Source of the DNA: Paenisporosarcina indica
GTDB lineage: Bacteria > Bacillota > Bacilli > Bacillales_A > Planococcaceae
Reading direction: 5' to 3'
Assembly (NCBI RefSeq): GCF_001939075.1
Contig: NZ_MPTA01000002.1
Coordinates: 62,001-126,000 of the forward strand
DNA: 64,000 nucleotides
The translations under genes and the position numbers were made by a program. The notes under the pieces are model-generated. The model ran no database searches. It had not been told where the DNA came from and saw only the letters and a program-made list of their open reading frames with translations. This document shows positions 34,592 through 44,797 of this stretch, piece by piece. Position 1 is the first letter of the stretch. Every line of letters starts with the position of its first letter.

Positions 34592-35872
34592 TTATAATCT
34601 CCAAAGTTCAATTGATTCTGGAGTAGAATCCTTTGCCAATGCACTCTTAATGTCTACAACAATTCCCGATACATCTTTTAGTAAACGATTTACTAAGTTC
34701 CATCCTTCAGTAACGTATTCCCGATGTGGTACTGCAAAAACAACTGCATCAGATCGTTTTAAGTCATCTAATTCAATTAATGACACATTGTATTCTCGAA
34801 CCGCTTCTTTAGACTCAGCTTTTGGATCTGTTACTTGAACATTCACTCCATACTCCTCGAGTTCTCGAATCACATCAATCACCTTAGAGTTACGCAAATC
34901 TGGAACATTTTCTTTAAAAGTCAACCCTAATACAGTAACCGTAGAACCTTGCACTGCTATGCCTTTTTTAATCATTTTTTTAACTAATGTACTAGCAATA
35001 TATTTACCTAAACCATCATTAATTCGTCGACCTGCTAGAATAACATCCGGATGGTAACCAACTGCTTGTGCCTTATGGGTTAAATAATATGGATCAACAC
35101 CGATGCAGTGCCCCCCTACTAATCCAGGTGAAAACTTCAAGAAATTCCACTTAGTTCCTGCTGCAGCTAGCACTTCTGATGTATCGATATCCAAACGATC
35201 AAATATCATAGCTAACTCATTCATTAATGCAATATTTACATCACGCTGTGTATTTTCAATCACTTTGGCTGCTTCTGCTACTTTGATTGAACTAGCCTTA
35301 TGGACTCCTGCTTTAACAACACTTGAATATGTATCTGCTACAATCTCTAAAATTTCAGGAGTTTGCCCCGAAACTATTTTTGTTATTGTAGTAAAGGTAT
35401 GTTCTTTGTCTCCCGGATTAATTCTCTCAGGTGAATAGCCAACAAAGAAATCTTTACCATATTGCAAACCTGACATTCTTTCTAAAACCGGTACACATTC
35501 TTCTTCGGTGGCTCCTGGGTATACGGTAGATTCGTATACAACAATTGTCCCTTTTTGCAGATGTTTCCCCACTGTTTCAGATGCTTTCAAAAGTGGGGTT
35601 AGGTCCGGTTGGTTATGTTCATTAATCGGTGTTGGTACGGCAATAATAATAAAATCAGCTTCTTCTAACTTTTGTCCTTCATTCGTGAAATCAATAGAAG
35701 CTTTTTCTAAATCTGCTAATATTACTTCATTCGTATAGTCTATATTTTGTTTCAATGTATTTATTCGATTTGGATTAATATCAAATCCAATTACATGACG
35801 TTCTTTACCAAAAGCAACTGCTACTGGCAATCCTACATAACCCAAACCCACAATTGCTATTTTACGATTCAT
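34592..35872 (-). CDS. nucleotide-sugar 6-dehydrogenase (WbpA/TviB-like)
   Basis: A 426-aa NAD-dependent enzyme. The Rossmann motif is [13 protein letters not shown], the central [12 protein letters not shown] and [14 protein letters not shown] segments are typical, the catalytic Cys is in [15 protein letters not shown], and the C-terminal [18 protein letters not shown] is present. Features follow the UDP-N-acetyl-hexosamine dehydrogenases (TviB/WbpA) more than UDP-glucose dehydrogenase, so the product is probably a UDP-N-acetylhexosaminuronic acid. ATG 35872 is chosen because GAGGTG lies 6 bases before it, within the epimerase end (11-bp overlap). It pairs with the epimerase as TviB-TviC do. 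Confidence 0.88.
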   Translation of the reverse strand: MNRKIAIVGLGYVGLPVAVAFGKERHVIGFDINPNRINTLKQNIDYTNEVILADLEKASIDFTNEGQKLEEADFIIIAVPTPINEHNQPDLTPLLKASETVGKHLQKGTIVVYESTVYPGATEEECVPVLERMSGLQYGKDFFVGYSPERINPGDKEHTFTTITKIVSGQTPEILEIVADTYSSVVKAGVHKASSIKVAEAAKVIENTQRDVNIALMNELAMIFDRLDIDTSEVLAAAGTKWNFLKFSPGLVGGHCIGVDPYYLTHKAQAVGYHPDVILAGRRINDGLGKYIASTLVKKMIKKGIAVQGSTVTVLGLTFKENVPDLRNSKVIDVIRELEEYGVNVQVTDPKAESKEAVREYNVSLIELDDLKRSDAVVFAVPHREYVTEGWNLVNRLLKDVSGIVVDIKSALAKDSTPESIELWRL

Positions 35873-36896
35873 TCTGCACCTCATTCAAATTGATTTCATA
35901 ATAGTCAACGTACCAATCTACAAATTTTCCAACTCCATCTTTTATAGAGGTTTCTGGTTTAAAATCAATATCTCTGAATAAGTCGTCAACATTTGCATAT
36001 GTTGCTGGAACATCACCGGCTTGAAGTGGCATAAAGTTAATTATTGCTTTTTTCCCTACCTTTTCTTCAATTGCTGAGATGAAATCCATTAAATTAACCG
36101 GTTTATTATTACCTATGTTATAAATTTTATAGGGTGCATAGCTTGTACCTGGATCAGGATTCTCTCCTGTCCAATATGGATTAGTTTGGGCTGGTTTTTC
36201 AACTAGTCGTGATATAGATTCTACAATATCATCCACAAATGTGAAGTCCCGCATCATTTCACCGTTATTAAACACATCAATTGGAAGACCTTCAATGATA
36301 TTTTTCGTGAACATAAAAAGTGCCATATCAGGACGACCCCATGGACCATAAACGGTGAAGAAACGAAGTCCAGTCGTTGGTATATTATAAAGACTACTAT
36401 AAGTATGTGCCATTAATTCATTCGCTTTTTTTGTTGCTGCGTAAAGACTTAGAGGATGGTCAACATTATCATGAACAGAAAATGGTAGAATTGTATTAGC
36501 TCCATAGACAGAACTCGATGAAGCATAAATTAATTGTTTAACACTATTATGCCGACATCCTTCGAGGACATTTAGGAATCCGACAATATTTGAATCAATA
36601 TATGCATGAGGATTATCTAGACTATACCGTACACCAGCTTGTGCTGCTAAATTAATTACGATATCTGGCTTCTCTTGTTCAAATATCCCCATAATGGCTT
36701 GACGGTTTTGTAAATCACACTTATATAATTTGAAGTTTTCATTAATTAATAGATTTAATCTTGATTTTTTTAATTCAACATCATAATAATTATTAAGGTT
36801 GTCAACGCCAACTACTTTATAGCTCTGTTCTAATAATTTTAATACTAGTTGACTGCCAATAAAGCCAGCAGAACCAGTAACTAAAAGTTTTTTCAT
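35862..36896 (-). CDS. NAD-dependent nucleotide-sugar 4-epimerase (uronate epimerase type)
   Basis: A 344-aa extended SDR enzyme. The NAD motif is [10 protein letters not shown], then [15 protein letters not shown], the YxxxK pair is in [13 protein letters not shown], and [16 protein letters not shown] is typical of UDP-glucuronate/UDP-GalNAcA 4-epimerases (LspL/TviC-like). With the dehydrogenase next door it would supply the galacto-configured uronic acid for the polymer. Overlaps the dehydrogenase by 11 bp. The substrate (GlcA or GlcNAcA) is inferred from the partner. Confidence 0.88.
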   Translation of the reverse strand: MKKLLVTGSAGFIGSQLVLKLLEQSYKVVGVDNLNNYYDVELKKSRLNLLINENFKLYKCDLQNRQAIMGIFEQEKPDIVINLAAQAGVRYSLDNPHAYIDSNIVGFLNVLEGCRHNSVKQLIYASSSSVYGANTILPFSVHDNVDHPLSLYAATKKANELMAHTYSSLYNIPTTGLRFFTVYGPWGRPDMALFMFTKNIIEGLPIDVFNNGEMMRDFTFVDDIVESISRLVEKPAQTNPYWTGENPDPGTSYAPYKIYNIGNNKPVNLMDFISAIEEKVGKKAIINFMPLQAGDVPATYANVDDLFRDIDFKPETSIKDGVGKFVDWYVDYYEINLNEVQNES

Positions 36897-36962
36897 TAAA
36901 ATTCTCCTAATTACTAAAATTTCACTACTATAAAAATCTAATTTAATTTGTTTCTAATAGAA

Positions 36963-38129
36963 TTAAAAATTCTTTTTATTAGAATAATAAGATATGATTG
37001 CCTTCGACATAATCATACGTTGATTATTAAATGAATGATTTTCTTTAACAAATTTATAAGCAATTTCTTTCATTTTTTGCATTTCTTTAGGATTTTCAAG
37101 ATAATACTCAATTTTTTCAACTAAATCATTCACTTGTCCAACTTTAAAAAGAAGTCCCGTTTCATTATTTCTTACAATATCAGGAAGACCTCCCACATTT
37201 GAAGCTATCACATTAGTTGAATTAGCCATCGCTTCTAAAACAACTTTTCCTAGACCTTCAGAATAAGAAGGAAGAACAAATATATCTGCTTCTCTATATT
37301 CCTTTAAAAGGGTATCTCCATATGCAATTTTACCTTTAAATTCAATTAAATTCATAATATTCAATTTAATACAAAGTTCCTTAAGCTCTGTTATTTGTGG
37401 ACCATCCCCAATAATTGTAAGATTTAAATCATATTTTTCTTTTACTATATTGAATGCTTCAATTAAAAGATTAATTCCTTTTTCTTTTGATATTCTCCCA
37501 ACAAATAATATTTTAATAGGTGACAATATTTGTTTCATTACAGGAGGGGAAAAATGTTCTTGGAGTAAAGAAGATTCATTAGATATTTTGATTTTTTTAT
37601 TCTTAGATCCATATTTTTTACTCAGATAACTTGAAACAGCAAACCTTATATCTGAATTAATAATGATAAACTTCATTACTAAAAATGCTAGTTTTCCAAC
37701 TTTTTTGTTACCTGAAATTGAGTTTAACGTTTCTTGAGGATCCCCTACAATCTGTGATACAATAATTTTCCGATAAATTTTACAAAAAACAAAAGCTGGT
37801 ATAGAGGTTAAAAACGGCAGCTTTAAAATTACCACATCACTTTTAAATATAATTTTTTGTAATGATAAACTTATATTAATAAGTTTTTTCATGAAGTCCT
37901 TAATACCATTAAAATTGTCTATTGAATAATAATTCAGCTTACTATTAATACCAATTTTAAACAATTGTTCAATATTATCCGTATAAACAACTCTTCCTAC
38001 TAAATTTAATATTGTTAATTTTTCTCCATATAGATCTGCAATTTTATCAAAAAAATCTGGAGCGGTAGTATAATAATTATTATTTTTATCAACAAAGAAT
38101 CTTTGTTCCGAAACAATAGTAATTCTCAC
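36963..38129 (-). CDS. glycosyltransferase family 4
   Basis: A 388-aa GT-B enzyme. The C-terminal domain has LFVGRISKEKGINLLIEAF, LTIGDGPQ and FVLPSYSEGLGKVVLEAMA with the E-x7-E donor motif. The N-terminal acceptor domain has hydrophobic patches (LKLPFLTSIPAFVFCKIYRK) for membrane docking. It starts with GTG 38129 right after the previous stop, behind AGAGAGTGG. Noticeably more AT-rich than the flanking dehydrogenase and epimerase genes, as usual for serotype-specific genes. Donor and linkage unknown. Confidence 0.88.
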   Translation of the reverse strand: MRITIVSEQRFFVDKNNNYYTTAPDFFDKIADLYGEKLTILNLVGRVVYTDNIEQLFKIGINSKLNYYSIDNFNGIKDFMKKLINISLSLQKIIFKSDVVILKLPFLTSIPAFVFCKIYRKIIVSQIVGDPQETLNSISGNKKVGKLAFLVMKFIIINSDIRFAVSSYLSKKYGSKNKKIKISNESSLLQEHFSPPVMKQILSPIKILFVGRISKEKGINLLIEAFNIVKEKYDLNLTIIGDGPQITELKELCIKLNIMNLIEFKGKIAYGDTLLKEYREADIFVLPSYSEGLGKVVLEAMANSTNVIASNVGGLPDIVRNNETGLLFKVGQVNDLVEKIEYYLENPKEMQKMKEIAYKFVKENHSFNNQRMIMSKAIISYYSNKKNF

Positions 38130-39324
38130 TTATTAACCACTCTCTCTAGTTTTTCTATTAAGTTTTCAGCAAATAATTCTTCATTAAAATATTTAAAAGC
38201 AATATCTCTATAAAGCTTAACGTTTCTATGTTCTAAACAATCTATTTCGGCAATAAGCTTCTCTGGTACAACTAAATTATCTACATTTACTAAATAACCT
38301 AAATTATTGTTTTTCACAATTTCAGAGGCCTCTCCCACGTTTTCCCCAATAATTATTTTTATTCCAGCAGTTAAATACTCTGCAAATTTGTTTGGGGAAG
38401 CTACTTTATTAGTAAGATTATTTTTTCTTAATAAAAACCCATAATCCGAAGCAATAAAATAATTTTTTATATCATTTGGTTCAACTGAAAGAGTGGTATA
38501 ATCATTTTTATCTATTGAAGATTGAGATAACATTTTCTTTGCTAATTCAACTTCAGGTGTTAAAAAAAGAAGATGTATATTTTCTTTGTTTTTCTGTAGC
38601 AATTTAAAAAAGTAAATTGTTTCTTCAACACATTGCCAAGGAGCTAGGGAACCTCCATAAACAAAAACTTTTGTTTCGTTTGATATTTTTAAATTTTTTC
38701 TAACTTTCTCTCTAATTTTCTTATACTCTTCTTCTACTGGCCAATCTCTTATATCAAATGAGCATGCATATTTTGACCAGTTTCTCACTTTATATTCTTC
38801 TTCAATATAAGCGCCTAATTTATTGGATACAACAATACTTAAATCTACAAAGAAAGAAAGATATTTTTCAATAAGCTTCATAATATAAAAAACAATTTTT
38901 TTAATTTTCCTTTTTTTGAAAATCCTGATCCTTCTTGTATTTCTTCGATGGCACCATGAACATCCCAAATAAGAATTACTTTTGGGAATATTATTTTTAA
39001 TAATGGTGCAAAAAGCAGCACTGGTGATCCACTCAAAATAACAAAATTAACACTATTTTTTTTTATAAAAATTACTCCTTTAAAAAATAGTGAAAAAATA
39101 TCTAAAAATATTTTGAAGAAATCAGTGAAAATAACATGTGATATAATACCATTGGGCACTTGTGGTTTTCTTTTAAATTTTTTGTTTTTATGAACAAGTG
39201 AAATGATTGTTGTTTGAATATTATACATTTTCCAAAGTGTCGAAGCTCTTTGGAAAATATATCTTTGTTCTCCACTTATACTAGCAGTGTTTCTTGTGGC
39301 CAAAATCAAAATTTTCTTATCCAT
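38126..39324 (-). pseudogene. glycosyltransferase, split by a frameshift at a homopolymer
   Basis: The N-part from ATG 39324 (AAGGGG binding site) reads ILATRNTASISGEQR to WDVHGAIEEIQEGSG and KKGKLKKLFFIL-stop at 38,878. The C-part in the -1 register continues YIMKLIEKYLSFFVDLSIVVS and holds the donor domain (FVYGGSLAPWQC, SPNKFAEYLTAG). Adding one base to the A7/T6 tracts at 38,887-38,902 gives a single GT-B protein of about 400 aa. No start with a ribosome binding site lies in front of the second frame. As read, the gene is broken. A sequencing error or a phase-variable tract are alternatives. Confidence 0.8.
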
Positions 39325-39334
39325 ATTTTTCCCC

Positions 39335-40498
39335 TTAGAATATACTTTGAATTAGTCGGTGAATTTCCAAAACTTGATGGTCTAAAGAAAAACTTTTTTC
39401 TGCTTTTATTCTGGAATTTTTACAGAATTCGAAATATAATTTATTTTTATCTAGCAATTTAATTAAATATTTTTTAATTTCATTTTTATCACCAGGTTTC
39501 GTTAAGTAACCATTCTTTTCATGATCAATTACTTCCTTAATTCCTCCAATATCTGAACCAATTACCGGTCTTCCTATTGCCATTGCTTCGGCAAGAACCA
39601 TGCCAAAGCTTTCTTCAACAATTGAAGGCAATATTACTGCATCCATAGACTTCATTAATGCGATAATATTCTCTTGCCAACCTAAAAAGAAGACATTATT
39701 CATTAAATTATTTTTATTAACATACTCTTCTAGTTCTGTTAAGTATAATAAACTCCCACCTTTTGGAACGCTACCAGCAATATATAAATTTATTTTGTAA
39801 TTTGCTTTGAATAATTCATTTATTGCACTTATCAAAATGTCTAATCCTTTGCCTACGTGAATACTACATGCGATAAAAAGATTGAAATTTTTCATATCGT
39901 AATCATAATTTTTAGGCACACTTACTTTTATTTTATCGATCGCCTTAATATCAACCCCGTTATATACAAGGTGTATTTTTTCAGCATAAACACCTGATTC
40001 TATAAGTTTGTTAACTACATCTTTAGAAACTGCTATTACAATATCAGACCTGTTAATACAGTGTTTAAATAGCAATCCAATATCACTTGATTTATTAAAA
40101 CCGTGTGCATGGTATACCACTTTTTTCCTAAGAAGCAAATTAACTAAATGTGTAATTATTAGAGATTTTTTTTGATTACAATATATAAGATCGAATTTTT
40201 TCATAAACATAGTTAACTTTAACAAATAAAACAAATAAAATGGTCCCATCGCTAACAATAAAATGAATCTTGTTCTTTTATTCTGCCAGCCAAGAGCAGT
40301 TTTTTGTGGCCAAATTGGGAGTTTTTCTTTCTTTACAAAAGCATTCTTTATTTTATTTGTAAATTGATTATTGTAGGGATCCAAATAAGAAATAGTGTAA
40401 TAGTTTCCCATATTACTCATTTTTTCTAGAATATTCAGTAATACAGTTTGTACTCCACCAACGGAAGTTACAAAGTCAAAGAAAAGTATTTTTTTCAA
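39335..40498 (-). CDS. glycosyltransferase family 4
   Basis: A 387-aa GT-B enzyme. GGVQTVLLNILEKM forms the N-terminal glycine loop, VVYHAHGFNKS is the acceptor side, and the C-domain has FIACSIHVGKGLDIL, FLGWQENIIALM and VILPSIVEESFGMVLAEAMA (E-x7-E). The start is TTG 40498, supported by GGGGATG upstream; no nearby ATG is better. It lies between the polymerase and the split transferase in the AT-rich core of the cluster. Confidence 0.88.
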   Translation of the reverse strand: MKKILFFDFVTSVGGVQTVLLNILEKMSNMGNYYTISYLDPYNNQFTNKIKNAFVKKEKLPIWPQKTALGWQNKRTRFILLLAMGPFYLFYLLKLTMFMKKFDLIYCNQKKSLIITHLVNLLLRKKVVYHAHGFNKSSDIGLLFKHCINRSDIVIAVSKDVVNKLIESGVYAEKIHLVYNGVDIKAIDKIKVSVPKNYDYDMKNFNLFIACSIHVGKGLDILISAINELFKANYKINLYIAGSVPKGGSLLYLTELEEYVNKNNLMNNVFFLGWQENIIALMKSMDAVILPSIVEESFGMVLAEAMAIGRPVIGSDIGGIKEVIDHEKNGYLTKPGDKNEIKKYLIKLLDKNKLYFEFCKNSRIKAEKSFSLDHQVLEIHRLIQSIF

Positions 40499-40521
40499 AT
40501 GAGTTCATCCCCAAATATCTT

Positions 40522-41892
40522 TTAATATTTTTTATTATTAACTATTTTAGTTTCATTAATATTTATTTCCCAAACTGCAAATGAAAATAAATACCAATAC
40601 ATAGCTGAACTAAAAGGAGAATAGAAAGAAGGCATTCCAAAGCCAGCGAAAATAAGTAAAATAAGATTAGCCAAACTTATTTTAGCAAAAGTAGACCCAA
40701 AAATATGTTTTAATAGGTATTTTAGCATTAGAAGAATACTAATAATAAATATAGCTAATCCTACTATTCCTCCTTCTAATAATATATCTGTGTACTGATT
40801 ATCAGTTGTTTGAATTTGATTATTTATTAATAAAGCATTTTCATTGACATAATTTCCGCTAAATTCGCTAAAATTGCTGTTACCATAACCAACGATAGGG
40901 CTATCTAAAAACATTCTTAATCCTACCTTTATAGCATCACCTCTATAAGCTACTGATGCTGTATCTTCTTTATTAGATAAAAGATCATTCCATCTATTGA
41001 GGGAGTTTGAATTTGATAATACAAAGATTATTAATATAAAGATTCCAAATAAAATAATTGATCTTAACTTTAATTTCGCTTTCTTTTCTTTTTGGGAATA
41101 TAGCCAATATATAGTAACTAAGAAAAATCCAAACATAGCTGTTCTTGAACCTGAAATTACAAGTCCATAAACACAAAATAAAATAGATACTATTAGACTA
41201 ACCTTAAGTAAGGGACCTTTTACGTATGTTGATGTAATTAAACCTAACGATATATTGAAAAAGAAAACACACATTATTCCATAAACATTCGGATTTTGAA
41301 ACACTGATACTATTCTAAGCTGCTCACTACTAATAATTGATAATATATTCAAACCTAACATGATAAGTATTGTGATAATAATAATTTTTAAATTTGCTTT
41401 CCATGAATTACTATTCATAAATGGAATTAATAGCAAAAATACTGAATAAATTAACCACTTCTTCATGCCAAGTAAAAATGAAATAATTGCGATATTAATT
41501 CCGCTAAAATAAAAAGCTGAAATAGTTCCTGGAATTAGAAATAAAATTGTTAAGATTAAGATAGGATTTATTTCGTCTTTCTCTTTCTTAATTTTATTTT
41601 GATTACCAAATCTTTTTATTAAAAAATACGAAATTATTAGTACTAAAAAACTATCAAGGATAGTAATATTAAATTCCCCAATTTTAAAAATGGGTATCCA
41701 AAAGACTATTGCAATCAAACTTAGTGAATAGATATACTGTATTCTAAATATCACCAACACTAAACTAATAATAATAAACATGGAAATCAAAAAAAAGGTC
41801 GGTTGGAATTTTGTCGAAAAATAACCAATTAATACACTTGCCACTATAATTAAAAAGTTAATTTGTATATTATTAATTTTTTTGAGACTCAT
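40522..41892 (-). CDS. wzy: O-antigen polymerase/ligase family membrane protein (Wzy-like)
   Basis: A 456-aa protein with about eleven membrane helices and one long extracytoplasmic loop near residues 280-370 (ISGSRTAMFG before it, RGDAIKVGLRMFLDSPIVGYGNSNF within it). The loop signature GxGxxNF is typical of Wzy_C/O-antigen ligase proteins. It would join flipped repeat units on the outer membrane face. A Wzx flippase and Wzz/BY-kinase regulators in the same operon support a Wzx/Wzy-dependent pathway. ATG 41892 with AAAGGTG. Very AT-rich, as usual for polymerases. Confidence 0.88.
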   Translation of the reverse strand: MSLKKINNIQINFLIIVASVLIGYFSTKFQPTFFLISMFIIISLVLVIFRIQYIYSLSLIAIVFWIPIFKIGEFNITILDSFLVLIISYFLIKRFGNQNKIKKEKDEINPILILTILFLIPGTISAFYFSGINIAIISFLLGMKKWLIYSVFLLLIPFMNSNSWKANLKIIIITILIMLGLNILSIISSEQLRIVSVFQNPNVYGIMCVFFFNISLGLITSTYVKGPLLKVSLIVSILFCVYGLVISGSRTAMFGFFLVTIYWLYSQKEKKAKLKLRSIILFGIFILIIFVLSNSNSLNRWNDLLSNKEDTASVAYRGDAIKVGLRMFLDSPIVGYGNSNFSEFSGNYVNENALLINNQIQTTDNQYTDILLEGGIVGLAIFIISILLMLKYLLKHIFGSTFAKISLANLILLIFAGFGMPSFYSPFSSAMYWYLFSFAVWEININETKIVNNKKY

Positions 41893-41939
41893 ATGTTCAC
41901 CTTTAATCCCAATCTAACTTTTTTTATTAATAAGAAAAA

Positions 41940-43112
41940 CTAAATATTCTGATTTCCAACATAAAAATCAGAATGAGCTTTGTGATAAACTTCTTCGATT
42001 TTTTTTATCCAAACTTCCTTACTATGATTTTCAATAACGTATTCCCTCGCTCTTTTGCCAATTTGATTACTAAGATCAAGGTTTGAATTTATCATTTTAA
42101 TGCTTTCTGATAACATATAAGAATTTCCTGCATCGAATAATAAACCATTACTTTTATGTATAATCATTTCTGCTAATCCACCTATATTTGAAGCAATTAC
42201 TGGTTTAGATACGCTCATACCTTCTAGAGCAGATATTGAACTAGCTTCTATCACCCCATTAATAGGAATCGAGGGAATTATTATTCCCTTTGAAAAGTTC
42301 ATAATTTCAACCATTTCTCTTTGGCTTATTGCCCCTAGGAAACGAACTTTCCCACTTAATTTTTCCCTTTTAACTTGTTCTTCAAGTGAAGATCTGTCAG
42401 GACCTTCTCCAGCAATCCACAGCTCGTCAGTTGTATCCTCCAATATCTTAAATGCCTCTATTGCTATAGATACACCGTTTTTAGGAACTAATCGTCGTGG
42501 AACTAAATAATATGAAACGTTATGTTTATTATTTTTTATATTTGAAGTATCAATTGGTGCAAACAATTCAGTATCAACAGCATTTAGTATGACACTTATT
42601 TTTTCCGGCATTATACCAAAGTCATTTATTATTATTTCTTTTTGACCAGTATCAACCGCTATTATTCTATCTGCCCTTTCATACCCCTTTTTTTCACTTT
42701 GATACAAATAAGAATAGTAAATATTCCCAGTTTTACCATGCATTCCAACTTCTCTTGATAAAGGTCCATGGACAGTTAATACTAAAGGCGCTTTTAGATC
42801 ATTAACAATACTTGCGCATAATGCATCTTGAACATGTATAATACATTTTTTCTTATTTTGAATATTGTTCAATATATTAATCATTTTTTTTTGAGTACCT
42901 ATTGCTTGAAGTTTAATCAACTCTTTTCGAGCTTTATCTTTATTACCATAAGACATTAATGATGCAATCATCTTATTCTTCAAACCCAGGAGATTAGGCT
43001 CCGCAATATCAAACTCGTGCCCATTTATTTCTAATGCTTTTTTTAATGTATCCACATAAGATCGTACACCGCCTATGCCTAAAAATAGAGCAGAACCGAC
43101 TATTATTTTCAT
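41940..43112 (-). CDS. glycosyltransferase family 4
   Basis: A 390-aa GT-B enzyme starting MKIIVGSALFLGIGGVRSYV, with the N-terminal glycine loop. Further motifs are VLTVHGPLSREVGMHG, the donor-domain YLVPRRLVPKNG, LWIAGEGPDR and IIPSIPINGVIEASSISALEGMS. I chose ATG 43112 (AAGAAGGG site) rather than the longer frame start at 43202, whose first 30 residues overlap the flippase gene and are not protein-like for this family. It lies 22 bp after the flippase stop. Confidence 0.88.
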   Translation of the reverse strand: MKIIVGSALFLGIGGVRSYVDTLKKALEINGHEFDIAEPNLLGLKNKMIASLMSYGNKDKARKELIKLQAIGTQKKMINILNNIQNKKKCIIHVQDALCASIVNDLKAPLVLTVHGPLSREVGMHGKTGNIYYSYLYQSEKKGYERADRIIAVDTGQKEIIINDFGIMPEKISVILNAVDTELFAPIDTSNIKNNKHNVSYYLVPRRLVPKNGVSIAIEAFKILEDTTDELWIAGEGPDRSSLEEQVKREKLSGKVRFLGAISQREMVEIMNFSKGIIIPSIPINGVIEASSISALEGMSVSKPVIASNIGGLAEMIIHKSNGLLFDAGNSYMLSESIKMINSNLDLSNQIGKRAREYVIENHSKEVWIKKIEEVYHKAHSDFYVGNQNI

Positions 43113-43134
43113 ATTAATATCCCTTCTTTCACTC

Positions 43135-44550
43135 TTACTTAATTCTTGATTTTTTCCATAGAAAAATCCTATTACGAATAATTTCTCTAAATTCTTTATC
43201 ACATATAATTAGTAGAAGTAAATATATCGTTAAAAATAATAATATACCAAATATTGGACTAATGGTTTGTATGTCTAATAAATAAAAAACAAGGTAAATT
43301 AAACAAAATAATAATATATTTATTCCTGCCCCTTTTTTAAACAAAGTCCAACCTTTCTTATTAGCAAAGATGAAAGCAAGAACTAAATAAAGTTCAGTTA
43401 TAACAAGTGAAAACGCTGCCCCAGTACTCGCATAACTTTTTCCAAAAATATAGTATGCAAGAATAGCTATTATTACACCAAATATTAGTATAACTGTTCT
43501 GCGTCCTTGATAACCTTTAGTCGTTAATCCATCTGCAAGGGGGAAACTAATAGTCTTGAGCAGGACGAATACCGAAAGAATAGAAAGTACTCCCGAGGCG
43601 TTAATCCATTCATCTCCAAAAATAAATAATATAATGAAATCACTATAGAAAAGGAAGGGAAAGGACATTATTACTCCTAAAATTGTTGCCATTTTAAGTT
43701 CAAAAATGTTAACTTTCAAATGTTCCACTTCATTTTTTTCATTCCCTAATCTAAATAAAGCTGGATAGAAAGCTACTGCCAAGACACCAGGGATTGCTAG
43801 TAATAATCCCGGAATTCTCATTGCAGCTACAAATAGCCCAACCTCTTCTAAAGTTGATATTTTCTCTAAAATAATAGGTCCTAGCTGAGGTAAAATTAAA
43901 AATGCAAACCCGCCTAAACTAAAAGAAAAAATGCCATTTAATATCGAGAGGTTCCAACCTTTAATTTTAATTTCCTTAGAAATCAATAATATACTAAAAA
44001 TACCACCGACTAGACTGGAAATCCCATATATTAATGCAATGTTATGAAGTTCCCAATTTAAAAATACCCCGATAAATAATGAGATAGCATTCACAATGCC
44101 AAATACAGAGTTAATAAGTGCAATGTATACCATTTTTTGAACAATCTGAAAGTAAGTAGAGCCCACACTTTGCAAGACACTACCCAAAAGGGTTGGTATT
44201 ACCAAGAAGTATATTACCTTTTGTATATATGGATCATCATACGAAAACTCAATTATGCCAAAAAAACATAAGATTGTAATTGATAATAGAATCACTTTAA
44301 TCTTAAACATACTGCTCAATAATTCACCTAGATTAGCATTTTCTTTAGTTCCTTCCCTAATTATAGTCTGTGACAAACCAAAGTCAGTAAAGTAAGTCAT
44401 TATTGCAGAATAGGCAATTCCTAAACTTAGAATTCCATAGTCAGTAGTACCTAATTGTCTGGCAACCAATATTACAGCTAGTGCCGTCAAAAACTTTACA
44501 AATACATTACTAAACATTAAATACGAGGCATTCCTCATGATGTTTATCAA
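43135..44550 (-). CDS. wzx: polysaccharide flippase (Wzx-like, MATE/MOP superfamily)
   Basis: A 471-aa protein with twelve to fourteen membrane helices. The N-terminal ASYLMFSNVFVKFLTALAVILVARQLGTTDYG is diagnostic of oligosaccharide flippases. It moves undecaprenyl-linked repeat units across the membrane. TTG 44550 lies 8 bases after AAAGGAAG, while the ATG four codons later is 20 bases away, so TTG is likely. A 247-bp gap to the preceding dehydratase gene shows no clear terminator or promoter. Confidence 0.88.
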   Translation of the reverse strand: MINIMRNASYLMFSNVFVKFLTALAVILVARQLGTTDYGILSLGIAYSAIMTYFTDFGLSQTIIREGTKENANLGELLSSMFKIKVILLSITILCFFGIIEFSYDDPYIQKVIYFLVIPTLLGSVLQSVGSTYFQIVQKMVYIALINSVFGIVNAISLFIGVFLNWELHNIALIYGISSLVGGIFSILLISKEIKIKGWNLSILNGIFSFSLGGFAFLILPQLGPIILEKISTLEEVGLFVAAMRIPGLLLAIPGVLAVAFYPALFRLGNEKNEVEHLKVNIFELKMATILGVIMSFPFLFYSDFIILFIFGDEWINASGVLSILSVFVLLKTISFPLADGLTTKGYQGRRTVILIFGVIIAILAYYIFGKSYASTGAAFSLVITELYLVLAFIFANKKGWTLFKKGAGINILLFCLIYLVFYLLDIQTISPIFGILLFLTIYLLLLIICDKEFREIIRNRIFLWKKSRIK

Positions 44551-44797
44551 AATTAATACTTCCTTTTATATTTTATTTCTATTATCATAATGGAATGGAA
44601 TTAGCTAATACTTAATATAAATACAAATATTTTTTAAAAAAGAAGGAACTTAGGAATTTAAAGTAAAAATTGTATCTTTATTCTAAAGGATTCTGGAGTT
44701 AGCACTTACCTTATTTAGGAAGCCTTAATGTTTAAATTATTCATTAAAAATCCATTTATACAGTTCATAAGAATATTGCTAATTAGCTGGAAGAAAA

